This document shows, one piece after another, positions 25,018 through 34,147 of a stretch of 64,000 bases of DNA (its first letter is position 1; each line of letters opens with the position of its first letter). The translations under genes were made by a program, and so were the position numbers. A model generated the notes under the pieces. It worked only from the letters and a program-made list of their open reading frames with translations. It did not search any database and was not told the DNA's origin. Source of the stretch: Bacillus sp. RAR_GA_16 (lineage in GTDB: Bacteria; Bacillota; Bacilli; Bacillales; Guptibacillaceae); NCBI RefSeq assembly GCF_020165985.1, contig NZ_JAIUKZ010000015.1, forward strand, positions 310,001 to 374,000, in the 5' to 3' direction.

Positions 25018-26150
25018 TAGACGAGCTCCATTAAAAGGAATGAGGGTTGCTCAATCAATTCAATCAAGCGATTCGTAAAACGCATAGATGTCCCACCATC
25101 TGCAACTCGGTGATCAAACGTCATAGAAATCGACATGATGGATCGGATCACAATCTCATCATTCTCTGTCACGACAGGCATTTTCTTCGTTTTATGGAAA
25201 GCAAGTAACGCCGCTTCTGGGTAATTAATAATGGGAGTGGCCCCTGTGCTCCCAAGTGGTCCAGCATTACTAATGGTAAATGTGCCTGATGTAAGGTCTT
25301 TACTTGTAAGCTCATTGTTCATCGCTGCTTTATGAAGGCTTTTCATTTTTTTATGAATTTCACTAATTGATCGTTTATCACAATGATGGATAACCGGGAC
25401 AATGAGCCCTTCTTCCGTATCAGTAGCTATACCAATATGAAGATCAGGCTTCAAGTAAATCAGCCCTTCTTCTTCTCTTAATTCCGAATTAAAAATAGGA
25501 AACTCCTTTAACGCAATACAGACAGCTTTAATATAGAAAGCAGCAACGGAAATAGACTGATCACGTTTTTCTTTGATCGTCTTTTTCATCTCTAAAATGT
25601 TCGTGACATCGACTTCATCAAAATGAGTCACATGAGGAATCGTTAAAGTAGATTTTTTCATTTTCGCTGAAATTTGTTTCCGTCTTGTTGAAAATGGGAT
25701 GGTGGATGTATGATTCGCTGTCTCTGTTTCTTTCTTTTCAGGATTTTGCGTTGTCGCAAGGTGCCTGAAAATATCTTCATCGGTAATTCGCCCCGCCGGT
25801 CCTGTGCCCGTTACTTCCTCAATATCGACATTATTCTCCCGGGCGACTTTTCTCGTGAACGGAGCTGCTAAGATCCTCTTCTTTTTATTTGGAAGCAACG
25901 TTTGCTCAGCTTGTTGTGGCGTTGGTGAAATCGTTAAAAGGATCCCTCCTACTTCAATGACTTCACCTGTCTTAACATGAATGGTTTCGACTTTTCCTGC
26001 GAAAGGAGATGGAAGCTCTGCCGTTACTTTATCTGTCTGTACTTCCACTAAGGGCTGATCAACCTGTACGTGATCGCCAGGTTTAACAAAAAGCTGTACG
26101 ATTTCACCTTCTGACATCCCTTCTCCAATGTCATGCAATTTCACATCCAA
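25017..26150 (-). CDS. bkdB: Branched-chain keto acid dehydrogenase E2, dihydrolipoamide acyltransferase
   Basis: A 377-residue core enzyme of the complex. The N-terminal lipoyl domain carries VEVQTDKVTAEL with the lipoylated Lys. A peripheral-subunit-binding domain (RKVARENNVDIEEVTGTGP, ~100-130) binds E1/E3. The catalytic domain ends with the active-site His/Asp in TFDHRVADGG. It makes branched-chain acyl-CoA, precursors of iso and anteiso fatty acids in Bacillaceae. Fourteen bases separate it from E1beta upstream. Confidence 0.93.
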   Translation of the reverse strand: MDVKLHDIGEGMSEGEIVQLFVKPGDHVQVDQPLVEVQTDKVTAELPSPFAGKVETIHVKTGEVIEVGGILLTISPTPQQAEQTLLPNKKKRILAAPFTRKVARENNVDIEEVTGTGPAGRITDEDIFRHLATTQNPEKKETETANHTSTIPFSTRRKQISAKMKKSTLTIPHVTHFDEVDVTNILEMKKTIKEKRDQSISVAAFYIKAVCIALKEFPIFNSELREEEGLIYLKPDLHIGIATDTEEGLIVPVIHHCDKRSISEIHKKMKSLHKAAMNNELTSKDLTSGTFTISNAGPLGSTGATPIINYPEAALLAFHKTKKMPVVTENDEIVIRSIMSISMTFDHRVADGGTSMRFTNRLIELIEQPSFLLMELV

Positions 26151-26164
26151 CTTTCATCCCTCCT

Positions 26165-27160
26165 TCAGAAGCGAATCGCTTCTTCAATTGCTCGTAAAAC
26201 TTTGTTAGCATCCGGCAAATAATCATCTTCTAGCGTAAATAACGGCACCGGTGCATCATACCCCGTTACTTTCTTGATTGGTGACTTCATATAAAGAAAC
26301 GAAGTATCATTAATGACCGAAATGATTTCACTGCCAACCCCACCGGATGAAGGAGCCTCATGAATAATAACCGCACGTCCTGTTTTTTGTACAGATTCAG
26401 CGATTAATTCTTTATCTAGAGGATAAAGAGAACGTAGGTCAATGACATCACACTCCATCCCCTTAGCAGCAGCTTTCTCGGCGGCTTCTTCTGCCACATT
26501 CACCATTGCTCCCCATGCAAAAAGAGAGATATCATGCCCACTACGTCGCCTGAACCCTTTCCCAAGCGGGATCGTATAGCTACCATTAGGAACGTCACCT
26601 TTACCAGTACGATACATCTTCATTGGTTCAAGAAACATCACGGGATCCGGATCTCTTATACTACTAATTAATAGCCCCTTAGCATCGTGCGGCGTTGATG
26701 GAACGACAACCTTCAAACCAGGGATATGAGCAAATAGGGCCTCTGTGCTATCACTATGAATTTCAGGTGCTCTTACACCAGCTCCATAGGGAACACGAAT
26801 GGTCATCGGTACGCTATAGCGACTTTGCGTTCTGGTTCGAATTCGTGTCGCATGTGTGATTAATTGATTAAAACCCGGATAAATAAAACCAAGAAACTGA
26901 ATCTCTACAATGGGTTTAAAACCGTTCATTGCAAGTCCAATCGATGTACCAATTAGTCCAGATTCAGCAAGAGGTGTATCAATCACTCGTTGATCACCAA
27001 ACGCTTCAAACAAGCCGTCTGTTGCTCTAAATACACCGCCGTTTCTCCCTACATCTTCTCCAAGAACAAGGACAGACTCATCTTCTTCAAGAACCACCTT
27101 GAGTGCTTCAGTAATCGCCTGCACCATCGTTAGCTTTTTCATATTGACCGCTATGCTCAT
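26165..27160 (-). CDS. bkdAB: Branched-chain keto acid dehydrogenase E1 beta subunit
   Basis: A 331-residue transketolase-like subunit. It shows TMVQAITEALKVVLEEDES, LGEDVGRNGGVFRAT, the TPLAESGLIGTSIGLAMNG block and IHSDSTEALFAHIPGLKVV typical of E1beta. Together with E1alpha it decarboxylates branched 2-oxo acids. ATG at 27160 has AAGGAGAG upstream and overlaps the E1alpha stop by 4 bases (ATGA), pointing to coupled translation. Confidence 0.94.
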   Translation of the reverse strand: MSIAVNMKKLTMVQAITEALKVVLEEDESVLVLGEDVGRNGGVFRATDGLFEAFGDQRVIDTPLAESGLIGTSIGLAMNGFKPIVEIQFLGFIYPGFNQLITHATRIRTRTQSRYSVPMTIRVPYGAGVRAPEIHSDSTEALFAHIPGLKVVVPSTPHDAKGLLISSIRDPDPVMFLEPMKMYRTGKGDVPNGSYTIPLGKGFRRRSGHDISLFAWGAMVNVAEEAAEKAAAKGMECDVIDLRSLYPLDKELIAESVQKTGRAVIIHEAPSSGGVGSEIISVINDTSFLYMKSPIKKVTGYDAPVPLFTLEDDYLPDANKVLRAIEEAIRF

Positions 27161-28221
27161 TTTCCACTCTCCTTATGAAAAAAGCGCTCCTTTTGTTCTT
27201 GAACCGGCCAGACGTCAGTGCCAAATACGTGATCAAACATAAGCCCTTCATCAGACTTTTTTGTTTTTTCCATCTCAGAGACGGCCTGTTGCAATCGTTC
27301 TTCTGCCTTTCTCTTAATCTCTTCTTCCCAATGGTCATCCCAGCAATTTTCAGCTCTTAGATACTTTTCCACTCGACTAATTGGGTCCTCGCTTTCCCTT
27401 CTTTGTTCACTTTCATTTTGATCGCGATATTTGGATGGTTCATCTGTTGTCGTATGAGCCCCATAACGCCATGTAACAGCCTCTATTAACGTTGGTCCTT
27501 CTCCTTTTCTCGCACGTTCTACCGCTTTAAGCGTTTCACTATATACAGCAAAAACATCATTTCCATCGACTCTTACGCCAGGCATATCATAAGCAAGGGA
27601 TTTTTGAGCAATGGTTTTTGAATGCATCTGTCGTTCAATCGGTACACTTATCGCGTATCCATTATTTTGATTAAAGAAAACGACTGGAAGTTGGAATACA
27701 CTTGCAAAATTTAACCCCTCGTGAAAATCCCCTTCAGATGTTGCGCCATCTCCAAAGTAGACAAGTGATACGCGATCACTTTCTTTTTTCTTTTCAGCCC
27801 ATGCTGTACCAGTCGCATGAAGTATTTGAGACGCAATTGGAACCGATGGAGGAAAAATGTGTTTTCCTTCTGGAGGAACGCACCCTTCAATACATCCTTT
27901 CCAATAAAGAAAAATATTGACGAGTGAATGCCCAAAAGCTGCCGTAGCTGCATGATCACGATAAGTAGGAAACATCCAGTCCCCATCTTCTAACGCTAGA
28001 GCACTTCCAATTTGCGCGCCTTCTTGACCTTCAAACGGAGCATACGTACCAATTCGACCCTGACGCTGCAGATTGACAGCTTTGCGATCAAACATACGGG
28101 AAAACAGCATTTGTTCATAAAAACGCTTTGCATTCGCTATCGTAATAAATGAATTTTCTTGTAACTGCTTACCTTCTCCATTAACTAGCTGGATAAGTGG
28201 AAATTGTTCCGTTAAGTCCAT
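27157..28221 (-). CDS. bkdAA: Branched-chain keto acid dehydrogenase E1 alpha subunit
   Basis: A 354-residue thiamine-diphosphate-binding subunit. The ThDP motif runs from GDGATSEGDFHEGLNFA to NNGYAIS (GDG...NN). TYRDHAATAAFG and the phosphorylation-loop-like RYGAHTTTDEPSKYR are typical of 2-oxo acid E1alpha. The start is placed at ATG 28221 because AGGAGG lies just upstream; the open frame extends further to 28263 without support. It is 23 bases after the leucine dehydrogenase gene. Confidence 0.94.
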   Translation of the reverse strand: MDLTEQFPLIQLVNGEGKQLQENSFITIANAKRFYEQMLFSRMFDRKAVNLQRQGRIGTYAPFEGQEGAQIGSALALEDGDWMFPTYRDHAATAAFGHSLVNIFLYWKGCIEGCVPPEGKHIFPPSVPIASQILHATGTAWAEKKKESDRVSLVYFGDGATSEGDFHEGLNFASVFQLPVVFFNQNNGYAISVPIERQMHSKTIAQKSLAYDMPGVRVDGNDVFAVYSETLKAVERARKGEGPTLIEAVTWRYGAHTTTDEPSKYRDQNESEQRRESEDPISRVEKYLRAENCWDDHWEEEIKRKAEERLQQAVSEMEKTKKSDEGLMFDHVFGTDVWPVQEQKERFFHKESGK

Positions 28222-28244
28222 TGAACTCCTCCTTTCATAACGTT

Positions 28245-29354
28245 TTAAGAACGAACGGACCATTTACCAGGTTTTTTGTGAGCGAAGAAGCTATTGCGGC
28301 GTTTTCGACTTTCAATACGTTGTTCACAAAATAAGTTAGCCGCTTTAATTGTTGAAAATGAGTGGGCTTCAGCCTGCTCAAATATTGACAGTAACGTATC
28401 GTAAATCGCCTTCGTTTTTTGTAACACTCGCTTCGGGTTTGGCGAATACAATTCATCCGAGACCTGAATTAAGCCACCACTATTTACAATATAATCTGGC
28501 GCATAGAGGATCCCCCGTTGATTTAGTAAGTCGCCGTGTTCATTCGTTAGTAACTGGTTGTTCGCGGAACCAACAATCGCTTGAACTTTAAGCTTATCGA
28601 TGGTTTGATCGTTAATAATCCCTCCAAGTGCACAGGGGACAAAGACATCCGCGTCCGCTTCGTAAATGGCATCCCCAGAAACAACCTTTACCCCTTGCTT
28701 GAGCTCAATTGCTCGTTGAATTAAGCGATCAATGGCAAATTGATTAATATCGGTCACAATTAAATCAGCACCTTTTTCAAGTAACATTTCCGCTACTTTA
28801 TAACCAACTTTCCCAAGGCCTTGAATGGCATATGTTCTCCCGCCTAGCTCCTCTGAACCGAAAACTGTTTTATTCGTAGCCTGTATTCCGTAAAGAACAC
28901 CGTTTGCTGTTGGAATGGACGAGTCTCCACTTCCACCGTATTCTTCCGGTACACCTACAATACAGCTACTTTCTCTTAATGAATGAACAAAATTATCAGG
29001 AGTCGTTCCCATATCAGTTCCTGTGTAAAATCGCCCATTCAAGGACTCTACAAATTGACCAAAGGCACGGAAAAGCTCTGGAGTTCGATCTTTCAAAGGA
29101 TTTCCGATAATAACAGCCTTACCTCCACCAAAATCCACATCTGCCGCAGCACACTTATACGTCATGCCTTTCGAAAGTCTTAATACATCTTCAATGGCTT
29201 CATCTACCGTTTCATACGGTCGCATTCTACAACCACCAAGCGCAGGTCCAAGCGTTGTGTTATGTATTGCAATAATGGCTTTAAGACCTGTATCAACATC
29301 ATTACAAAAGAGTACCTGTTCATGCTCTTCTATCCGATCAAACACGATTTTCAC
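28245..29354 (-). CDS. bcd: Leucine (branched-chain amino acid) dehydrogenase
   Basis: A 369-residue NAD-dependent enzyme that deaminates leucine, valine and isoleucine to the keto acids used by the complex encoded downstream. Residues [12 protein letters not shown] and the catalytic Lys in [19 protein letters not shown] are hallmarks. The NAD fold starts at [21 protein letters not shown]. The C-terminal ~20 residues are basic. It lies 16 bases after the thioesterase-like gene and 23 bases before E1alpha, so it belongs to the bkd operon. Confidence 0.94.
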   Translation of the reverse strand: MKIVFDRIEEHEQVLFCNDVDTGLKAIIAIHNTTLGPALGGCRMRPYETVDEAIEDVLRLSKGMTYKCAAADVDFGGGKAVIIGNPLKDRTPELFRAFGQFVESLNGRFYTGTDMGTTPDNFVHSLRESSCIVGVPEEYGGSGDSSIPTANGVLYGIQATNKTVFGSEELGGRTYAIQGLGKVGYKVAEMLLEKGADLIVTDINQFAIDRLIQRAIELKQGVKVVSGDAIYEADADVFVPCALGGIINDQTIDKLKVQAIVGSANNQLLTNEHGDLLNQRGILYAPDYIVNSGGLIQVSDELYSPNPKRVLQKTKAIYDTLLSIFEQAEAHSFSTIKAANLFCEQRIESRKRRNSFFAHKKPGKWSVRS

Positions 29355-29370
29355 CCCTTTATGAAATCGC

Positions 29371-29766
29371 TTACATTTTAGCGCTTTCTAATTTCTTTGC
29401 GATCACGTTTTTAGGAAGAATAAACTGAATGACTTTTCCTGTCCCAATAAGCTCTTTTCCCCTTTTAACATCCACGCTGCTAATCACCGATTTATGCGTA
29501 ATAGATCGAATAACGGCAAGGATTTCAATGGATTGACCATTGCAAGCAGGCCCCATATGTTTCACTTCGACTCCTCCACCAATTCCCTCTTCATCGTCTT
29601 CCAAATAAGGAAGGATAAGCTGTCTTGCGGCCCACTCCATATGATAAACCATTGATACAGTCGAATAAGCCTGATGAATGACCTTACCTTCAAACTGAGC
29701 GTACATGTCTGGGGTCACCTCCACATGAACCACAGCACTCTGTCCAACAGAAATCCCCTGTTTCAC
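29371..29766 (-). CDS. Hotdog-fold thioesterase, FlK-like
   Basis: A 131-residue protein with the pattern of FlK-type hotdog thioesterases: [19 protein letters not shown], then [31 protein letters not shown], and ending with a beta stretch [13 protein letters not shown]. Such enzymes hydrolyse short acyl-CoA. It probably starts with GTG at 29766, since GAGGTG stands 6 bases upstream. It is the first gene of the bkd operon, directly after the promoter and operator. It may release a branched acyl-CoA or clear a dead-end CoA ester. Confidence 0.75.
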   Translation of the reverse strand: MKQGISVGQSAVVHVEVTPDMYAQFEGKVIHQAYSTVSMVYHMEWAARQLILPYLEDDEEGIGGGVEVKHMGPACNGQSIEILAVIRSITHKSVISSVDVKRGKELIGTGKVIQFILPKNVIAKKLESAKM

Positions 29767-29793
29767 CCGCTACACCTCACGCTTCAGTATATG

Positions 29794-29807
29794 ACGTTTA
29801 TTTAACG
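29794..29807 (-). promoter_or_regulatory. Putative PaaX operator in the bkd operon promoter
   Basis: Read on the minus strand, CGTTAAATAAACG stands directly after a good SigA promoter (TTGACG, 17-bp spacer, TATTAT). The same 13-mer occurs at the paaA promoter at 40405-40417, and a variant before paaX. Assignment to PaaX is inference. Confidence 0.55.
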
Positions 29808-29902
29808 ATATAATAACATTGCGTATAATACCCGTCAATAAATCGTCAAAAAATTTGGAATAAAACAAAGTATATAACGCGCATTCTACCTTTTTTCCTT
29901 TA

Positions 29903-29932
29903 AGAAAAACCAACCGGAAGACCGATTGGTTT
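29903..29932 (-). terminator. Terminator of the ABC importer operon
   Basis: Stem AAACCAATCGG / CCGGTTGGTTT with a 4-nt loop and a T run on the minus strand, just past the ATPase stop at 29942. Confidence 0.82.
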
Positions 29933-29941
29933 CATTATTGA

Positions 29942-30736
29942 CTACCCTAATAAAGCACGATCATTATTCATCTTCGCACCTTTGATACGCTGGAATTCAT
30001 GTAGCAACGCCTCAATGGTTAAATTCTGTTTATCTTCTCCTTCGACTTCTAATATAATTTTACCGCTATCCATCATGATTAGACGATTGCCAAGATCAAG
30101 TGCTTGTTGCATGTTATGAGTAACCATTAGCGTCGTTAAGTGCGTTCGCTCTACAATTTCGCCTGTTAACCTTGTAATTAAAGCAGCTCTTGCAGGGTCG
30201 AGAGCCGCAGTATGTTCATCTAATAACAGCATTTTCGGCTCTGTGAAAGTGGCCATTAACAGAGACAGAGCTTGCCTCTCTCCTCCTGATAGCATCCCAA
30301 CCTTCGCAGACAGGCGATCCTCAAGGCCCAAATGAAGTGTTTCGAGTGCTTCCTGAAAAGTTATCTTTAGCTTTTTCGTTACCCCTTTCATTAATGTTCT
30401 TCTTCGATTTCGATTATAAGCTAGCGCCAGGTTTTCTTGTATGGTCATTGAAGGAGCCGTTCCTGCCATAGGATCTTGAAAAACGCGTCCGATTAGCTTA
30501 GACCTTTTGTATTCTGGTAAGTTAGTAATTTGTTTTCCATCGATAAAAACATCCCCAACGTCAGGCGTCAATACACCAGAGATCATATTCATTAAAGTAG
30601 ATTTCCCTGCCCCGTTACTACCAATGACGGTTACAAAATCCCCCGGTTCAAGTGTTAAATTTATGTCTTCTAGTGCTACTTTCTCATCAAGCGTTCCTTC
30701 GTTAAATACTTTGTGAATTTGATTTAGTCGAAGCAT
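29942..30736 (-). CDS. ABC transporter ATP-binding protein (TrpX-type importer)
   Basis: A 264-residue ABC ATPase with Walker A GSNGAGKST, Q-loop region RVFQDPMAGTAPSM, signature LSGGERQALSLLMA, Walker B MLLLDEHTAALD and a VTHNM switch. It powers the importer formed with the permease and lipoprotein genes upstream. ATG at 30736 has GGAGGCG at good spacing; the frame is open to 30751. It overlaps the permease gene by 35 bases. Confidence 0.93.
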   Translation of the reverse strand: MLRLNQIHKVFNEGTLDEKVALEDINLTLEPGDFVTVIGSNGAGKSTLMNMISGVLTPDVGDVFIDGKQITNLPEYKRSKLIGRVFQDPMAGTAPSMTIQENLALAYNRNRRRTLMKGVTKKLKITFQEALETLHLGLEDRLSAKVGMLSGGERQALSLLMATFTEPKMLLLDEHTAALDPARAALITRLTGEIVERTHLTTLMVTHNMQQALDLGNRLIMMDSGKIILEVEGEDKQNLTIEALLHEFQRIKGAKMNNDRALLG

Positions 30737-31736
30737 ACTCTTCGCCTCCATCCTTCATTTCTCTTATCTTCAACTCTTGCTGAAGACGTTTTCGCTTCTT
30801 TCGGTTTCGTTCTTTCTGACCATCTATTAATTGAGGGAGAACGAGGGCAGCAATGACAATGACGGCGGTAATCAATTTCATATCACCTGTCTCCAGGAAA
30901 TCCACTCGAAGCGCTAAACTAACAACGATTCGATAGACGATTGCCCCTCCTACGACAGCGAACGTGGTTACTGCTATCGTTCTTGTTCCAAAAATAGCTT
31001 CTCCAATAATAACTGAGGCAAGCCCAATAATGATCATTCCAATTCCCATCCCAACGTCCGCAAAAGAACTATACTGCGCAATTAAAGCACCAGCTAGTGC
31101 GACGAGGGCATTCGAAAGCCCAAGTCCAAGAATGGTAAATTGATCGGTGTTTGCAGAAAAGCTACGAATCATTCGTTTGTTGTCACCTGTCGCACGAAGC
31201 GCCAGTCCAATTTGAGTTCGTAAAAAGAGGTCAGTAAGAATTTTAATCATTGCCGTAACAAGCAACATGCTGATTAAAATAGACCAAGTTGAAGTGAGGT
31301 TGCTGAGGCCAATAGATGAGGCAACATTGTTTAAAAAAGCATCAATTCCTGTTGTCTCATATAGCGTTTCTAGCTTTGTAAAAACAGATTCTTCATTTAA
31401 CATGGGGACATTGGATCTTCCCATTATTCTTAAATTAATTGAATATAGGGCGATCATCATGAGAATCCCTGCAAGAAGAGGGTTGATTTTCCCTTTTGTA
31501 TGTAATAAACCGGTCACACAACCAGCCAAGAAACCTGCTCCAATTGCTAAAAGTGTCGCAAAAAAGGGATTTGTTCCATTTACAATTAAAATGGCAGCAA
31601 TTGCTGCACCCGTGACAAAGCTTCCATCAACCGTTAAATCCGGAAAATCAAGAATACGGAACGATAAATACACGCCTAGTGCCATAATGGCATATATAAT
31701 TCCTGATTCTACTGCTCCAAACATTGCTGAACCCAT
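30702..31736 (-). CDS. ABC transporter permease (TrpX-type importer)
   Basis: A 344-residue permease with about eight hydrophobic spans and the conserved segments GVYLSFRILDFPDLTVDGSF and VTGLLHTKGKINPLLAGILMM, typical of the BPD_transp_2-type permease that pairs with PF04392-class binding proteins. The C-terminal ~40 residues are basic and soluble. ATG at 31736 has GGAGGGG 8 bases upstream; an earlier TTG lies inside that site. A strong terminator stands between it and the upstream lipoprotein gene. Confidence 0.9.
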   Translation of the reverse strand: MGSAMFGAVESGIIYAIMALGVYLSFRILDFPDLTVDGSFVTGAAIAAILIVNGTNPFFATLLAIGAGFLAGCVTGLLHTKGKINPLLAGILMMIALYSINLRIMGRSNVPMLNEESVFTKLETLYETTGIDAFLNNVASSIGLSNLTSTWSILISMLLVTAMIKILTDLFLRTQIGLALRATGDNKRMIRSFSANTDQFTILGLGLSNALVALAGALIAQYSSFADVGMGIGMIIIGLASVIIGEAIFGTRTIAVTTFAVVGGAIVYRIVVSLALRVDFLETGDMKLITAVIVIAALVLPQLIDGQKERNRKKRKRLQQELKIREMKDGGEEYASTKSNSQSI

Positions 31737-31801
31737 ACCAAGCCCCTCCAATTCTTTTCTATTTCATCATTCAATTGTTCAATCCGCATCACATCATTCG
31801 G

Positions 31802-31841
31802 AAAAAAAGGTTCGAAAAAGAAAACCCCTCTTTTTCGAACC
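31802..31841 (-). terminator. Terminator inside the ABC importer operon
   Basis: A 12-bp stem GGTTCGAAAAAG / CTTTTTCGAACC followed by seven T on the minus strand. It lies between the lipoprotein gene and the permease gene and should make most transcripts end after the binding protein. Confidence 0.85.
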
Positions 31842-31848
31842 CATTCCG

Positions 31849-32859
31849 TTACTCTGTATATTCCCCCATCTCTTCCCATTCTGACTTGACTTCGATGCCC
31901 ATTTCTTCCGCTGCTTTTTGATTCATTTTAAGTTTTAAATTCTGAGGGTATTGAACTGGAAGATCTGCCGTCGTTTCTTCACCCTTTAAGATTTTTGCAG
32001 CCATCTGTCCTGCTTCATAACCAATATCTTGATAATCAAAACCATAAGCCGCAAAGGCACCTCGATTAACAGAGTCGAACTCCCCAGCAAACATCGGGAT
32101 GTCCTTATCATTAGCTACACTAATGACCGATTCTAGCGCTGATACGACCGTGTTATCTGTCACAATGTAGATCACATCCACTTTACCAACAAGTGCTTCA
32201 GCTGCTTGTTTGACTTCAGCTGAAGTAGAAACACTTTTTTCAACAGCCTTCATACCCGTATCTTCCATTGCTTCCTTCACGATATCGACCTGGGCTACAG
32301 AATTTTGTTCCCCAGCATTATAGATTAGCCCAACATTTTGAGCATCAAATTCATTGGCGATAAATTCGATTGTTTTCGGAATCGCTTCGGGATGTGTATC
32401 TGTTGTACCTGTTATATTCTCCCCTGGCTTATCGAAATCCTCAACAAGCTTTGCACCGACTGGATCCGTTACCGAAGTGAAAACAATTGGAATATCGGAA
32501 GTAGCATTTAAAGCAGATTGTGCACTTGGAGTTGAATTGGCAAAAATTAAATCGACTTCATCACCTACTAAATTTTGTGCAATCGTATTACTATTGTTCA
32601 TATCATTTTGAGCATTTTGCACATCGTAAGTAATGTTATCTCCTTCTTTAAATCCGTTCTCTTCGAGCGCCATTTTAAACCCTTCATAAGCAGCATCGAG
32701 TGAAGGGTGCTCCACGATTTGCGTCACGCCAATCGTATAAGTATCTTTACTTGCATCCCCGTCATCCTCTACGTTTGAAGAGGAATTATTCGATCCACAC
32801 CCTGCAAGTGCCATCACGCTTACAACTGAAATTCCAATCCACTTTTTCCAGGATTTCAA
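31849..32859 (-). CDS. ABC transporter substrate-binding lipoprotein (TrpX-like)
   Basis: A 336-residue exported lipoprotein. The signal peptide ends at the lipobox MALAGC, followed by a Ser/Asn/Asp-rich linker. The body shows YTIGVTQIVEHPSLDAAYEG, DLIFANSTPSAQSAL, IPIVFTSVTDPVGA and VDVIYIVTDNTVVSAL, the pattern of the ABC_sub_bind (PF04392) family. Some members bind tryptophan or tyrosine; the ligand here is unknown. Start set at TTG 32859, which has GGGAGG 8 bases upstream. It is the first of three importer genes. Confidence 0.9.
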   Translation of the reverse strand: MKSWKKWIGISVVSVMALAGCGSNNSSSNVEDDGDASKDTYTIGVTQIVEHPSLDAAYEGFKMALEENGFKEGDNITYDVQNAQNDMNNSNTIAQNLVGDEVDLIFANSTPSAQSALNATSDIPIVFTSVTDPVGAKLVEDFDKPGENITGTTDTHPEAIPKTIEFIANEFDAQNVGLIYNAGEQNSVAQVDIVKEAMEDTGMKAVEKSVSTSAEVKQAAEALVGKVDVIYIVTDNTVVSALESVISVANDKDIPMFAGEFDSVNRGAFAAYGFDYQDIGYEAGQMAAKILKGEETTADLPVQYPQNLKLKMNQKAAEEMGIEVKSEWEEMGEYTE

Positions 32860-33016
32860 ATGCCTGTCCTCCCCCAAATAAGTTCTTCCAACTTATCTTC
32901 GTCATATTTTAACTCTATTTGTATCGTTATGGTACACTGGCAAAACTAGCTTGCCAACGAGTATTCAAACAATTATTACTATTTTATATTTTCTAAAATA
33001 ATATCTTTGTGACGGA

Positions 33017-33985
33017 CTACTTTTTTAAATAGCGATCATTCATTTCCTTTATCAGATTCTCATAAATTTGTTCAGCTCCTTCAATCATTTCAGTAAATAG
33101 CTCCTGAACGGTCGGAATAGACTTGACTAGCCCGCTTATTTGCCCGCCATTAATAAATCCATCTTCCAACCTTCCTTCAACTGCACCAATAAGATGTTTT
33201 TCCTCATCCGTCATGGCTTCAAAATCTTCTGGATGAATCCCTGTTCCTTCCGCATGAATTAACTGATCGGCATACGCGGTTTTTAAAACCCTTCGCACCT
33301 TTCCTACACTGCGTCCAACGATAACCGTACCTGTATCAGTTGCTTCTAATAGTTTCTTAACATAACGCTCATGATAAGGAGATTCTTTCGTTGCGATTAA
33401 TCGCGTTCCCATCTGTACTCCCTCCGCACCCAGAGCTAAAGCTGCCGCAAATCCTTTTGAATCACCTACACCTCCCGCAGCAACGACTGGAATTTTCACA
33501 TTAGCAACAAGCTGAGGAATGAGCGTCATCGTTGTCAGTTCCAATGGTGAATTTATCCCAGCCGCTTCAAAGCCCTCTCCTACGATAAGATCTGCACCGG
33601 CTAGTTCTGCTTTTCTCGCATGCTTCACGCTAGCAGTGACACAGATTACTTTCATATGATGTTCTTTAAAATATGGAATATAGGGCGATGGATTTCCTGC
33701 TGATAAAGAGACAACAGGAACGGAGTGTCTCACAGCTAATTCACACATCCCTTTTAAGTTAGATGTCACCGAAATCGGTATATTTAGTGCAAAAGCCTTC
33801 TTCGTTCGCTTTTTCATTTCAAGTAGCAATGACTCTACTTCATCTACGCTAAGAGTACCTGTTCCAATTGTTCCAAGTCCTCCTGCTTCAGATACAGCCG
33901 ATGCAAGAATCGGGCTAGAGATATTTCCCATCCCTCCTTGTACAAATGGGTAATGAATGGAAAGCAACTCACAAAGACGTCTCAT
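33017..33985 (-). CDS. FMN-dependent nitronate monooxygenase / FabK-like protein
   Basis: A 322-residue TIM-barrel flavoprotein. It opens with HYPFVQGGMGNISSPILASAVSEAGGLGTIG, the typical NMO/FabK start, then LIVGEGFEAAGINSP, IPVVAAGGVGDSKG and ALGAEGVQMGTRLIAT for FMN binding. Family members oxidise nitronates or reduce enoyl-ACP; the GFEAAGIN loop lacks the HxGG of many NMOs, so the reaction is open. ATG at 33985 has AAGGGAGAT upstream. It is divergent from the paaY-like gene. Confidence 0.87.
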   Translation of the reverse strand: MRRLCELLSIHYPFVQGGMGNISSPILASAVSEAGGLGTIGTGTLSVDEVESLLLEMKKRTKKAFALNIPISVTSNLKGMCELAVRHSVPVVSLSAGNPSPYIPYFKEHHMKVICVTASVKHARKAELAGADLIVGEGFEAAGINSPLELTTMTLIPQLVANVKIPVVAAGGVGDSKGFAAALALGAEGVQMGTRLIATKESPYHERYVKKLLEATDTGTVIVGRSVGKVRRVLKTAYADQLIHAEGTGIHPEDFEAMTDEEKHLIGAVEGRLEDGFINGGQISGLVKSIPTVQELFTEMIEGAEQIYENLIKEMNDRYLKK

Positions 33986-34038
33986 AGTCTATCTCCCTTC
34001 TTTATTCATAACGATATTCATACGCTTCAAACAAATCG

Positions 34039-34058
34039 TGTTATACTTATTTATAACA
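34039..34058. promoter_or_regulatory. Inverted repeat in the NMO / paaY-like divergent region
   Basis: TGTTATA, 6 bases, TATAACA. It sits midway between the divergent starts and could be an operator. No regulator is assigned. Confidence 0.35.
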
Positions 34059-34147
34059 TTCAAAGCGAAATGAGAAATTCCTGCTTCTCATGAAAGACGA
34101 TTTGTTCCTTGTCCGTTAAGAACCTGTTATTTCAGAAAGGAGACTGC

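Noticed and set aside
32930-32960. Hairpin TGGCAA/TTGCCA upstream of the TrpX-like gene as a T-box or attenuator
   Set aside because: The stem is imperfect, has no T run and lacks the T-box GGTGG element, so it cannot be supported.
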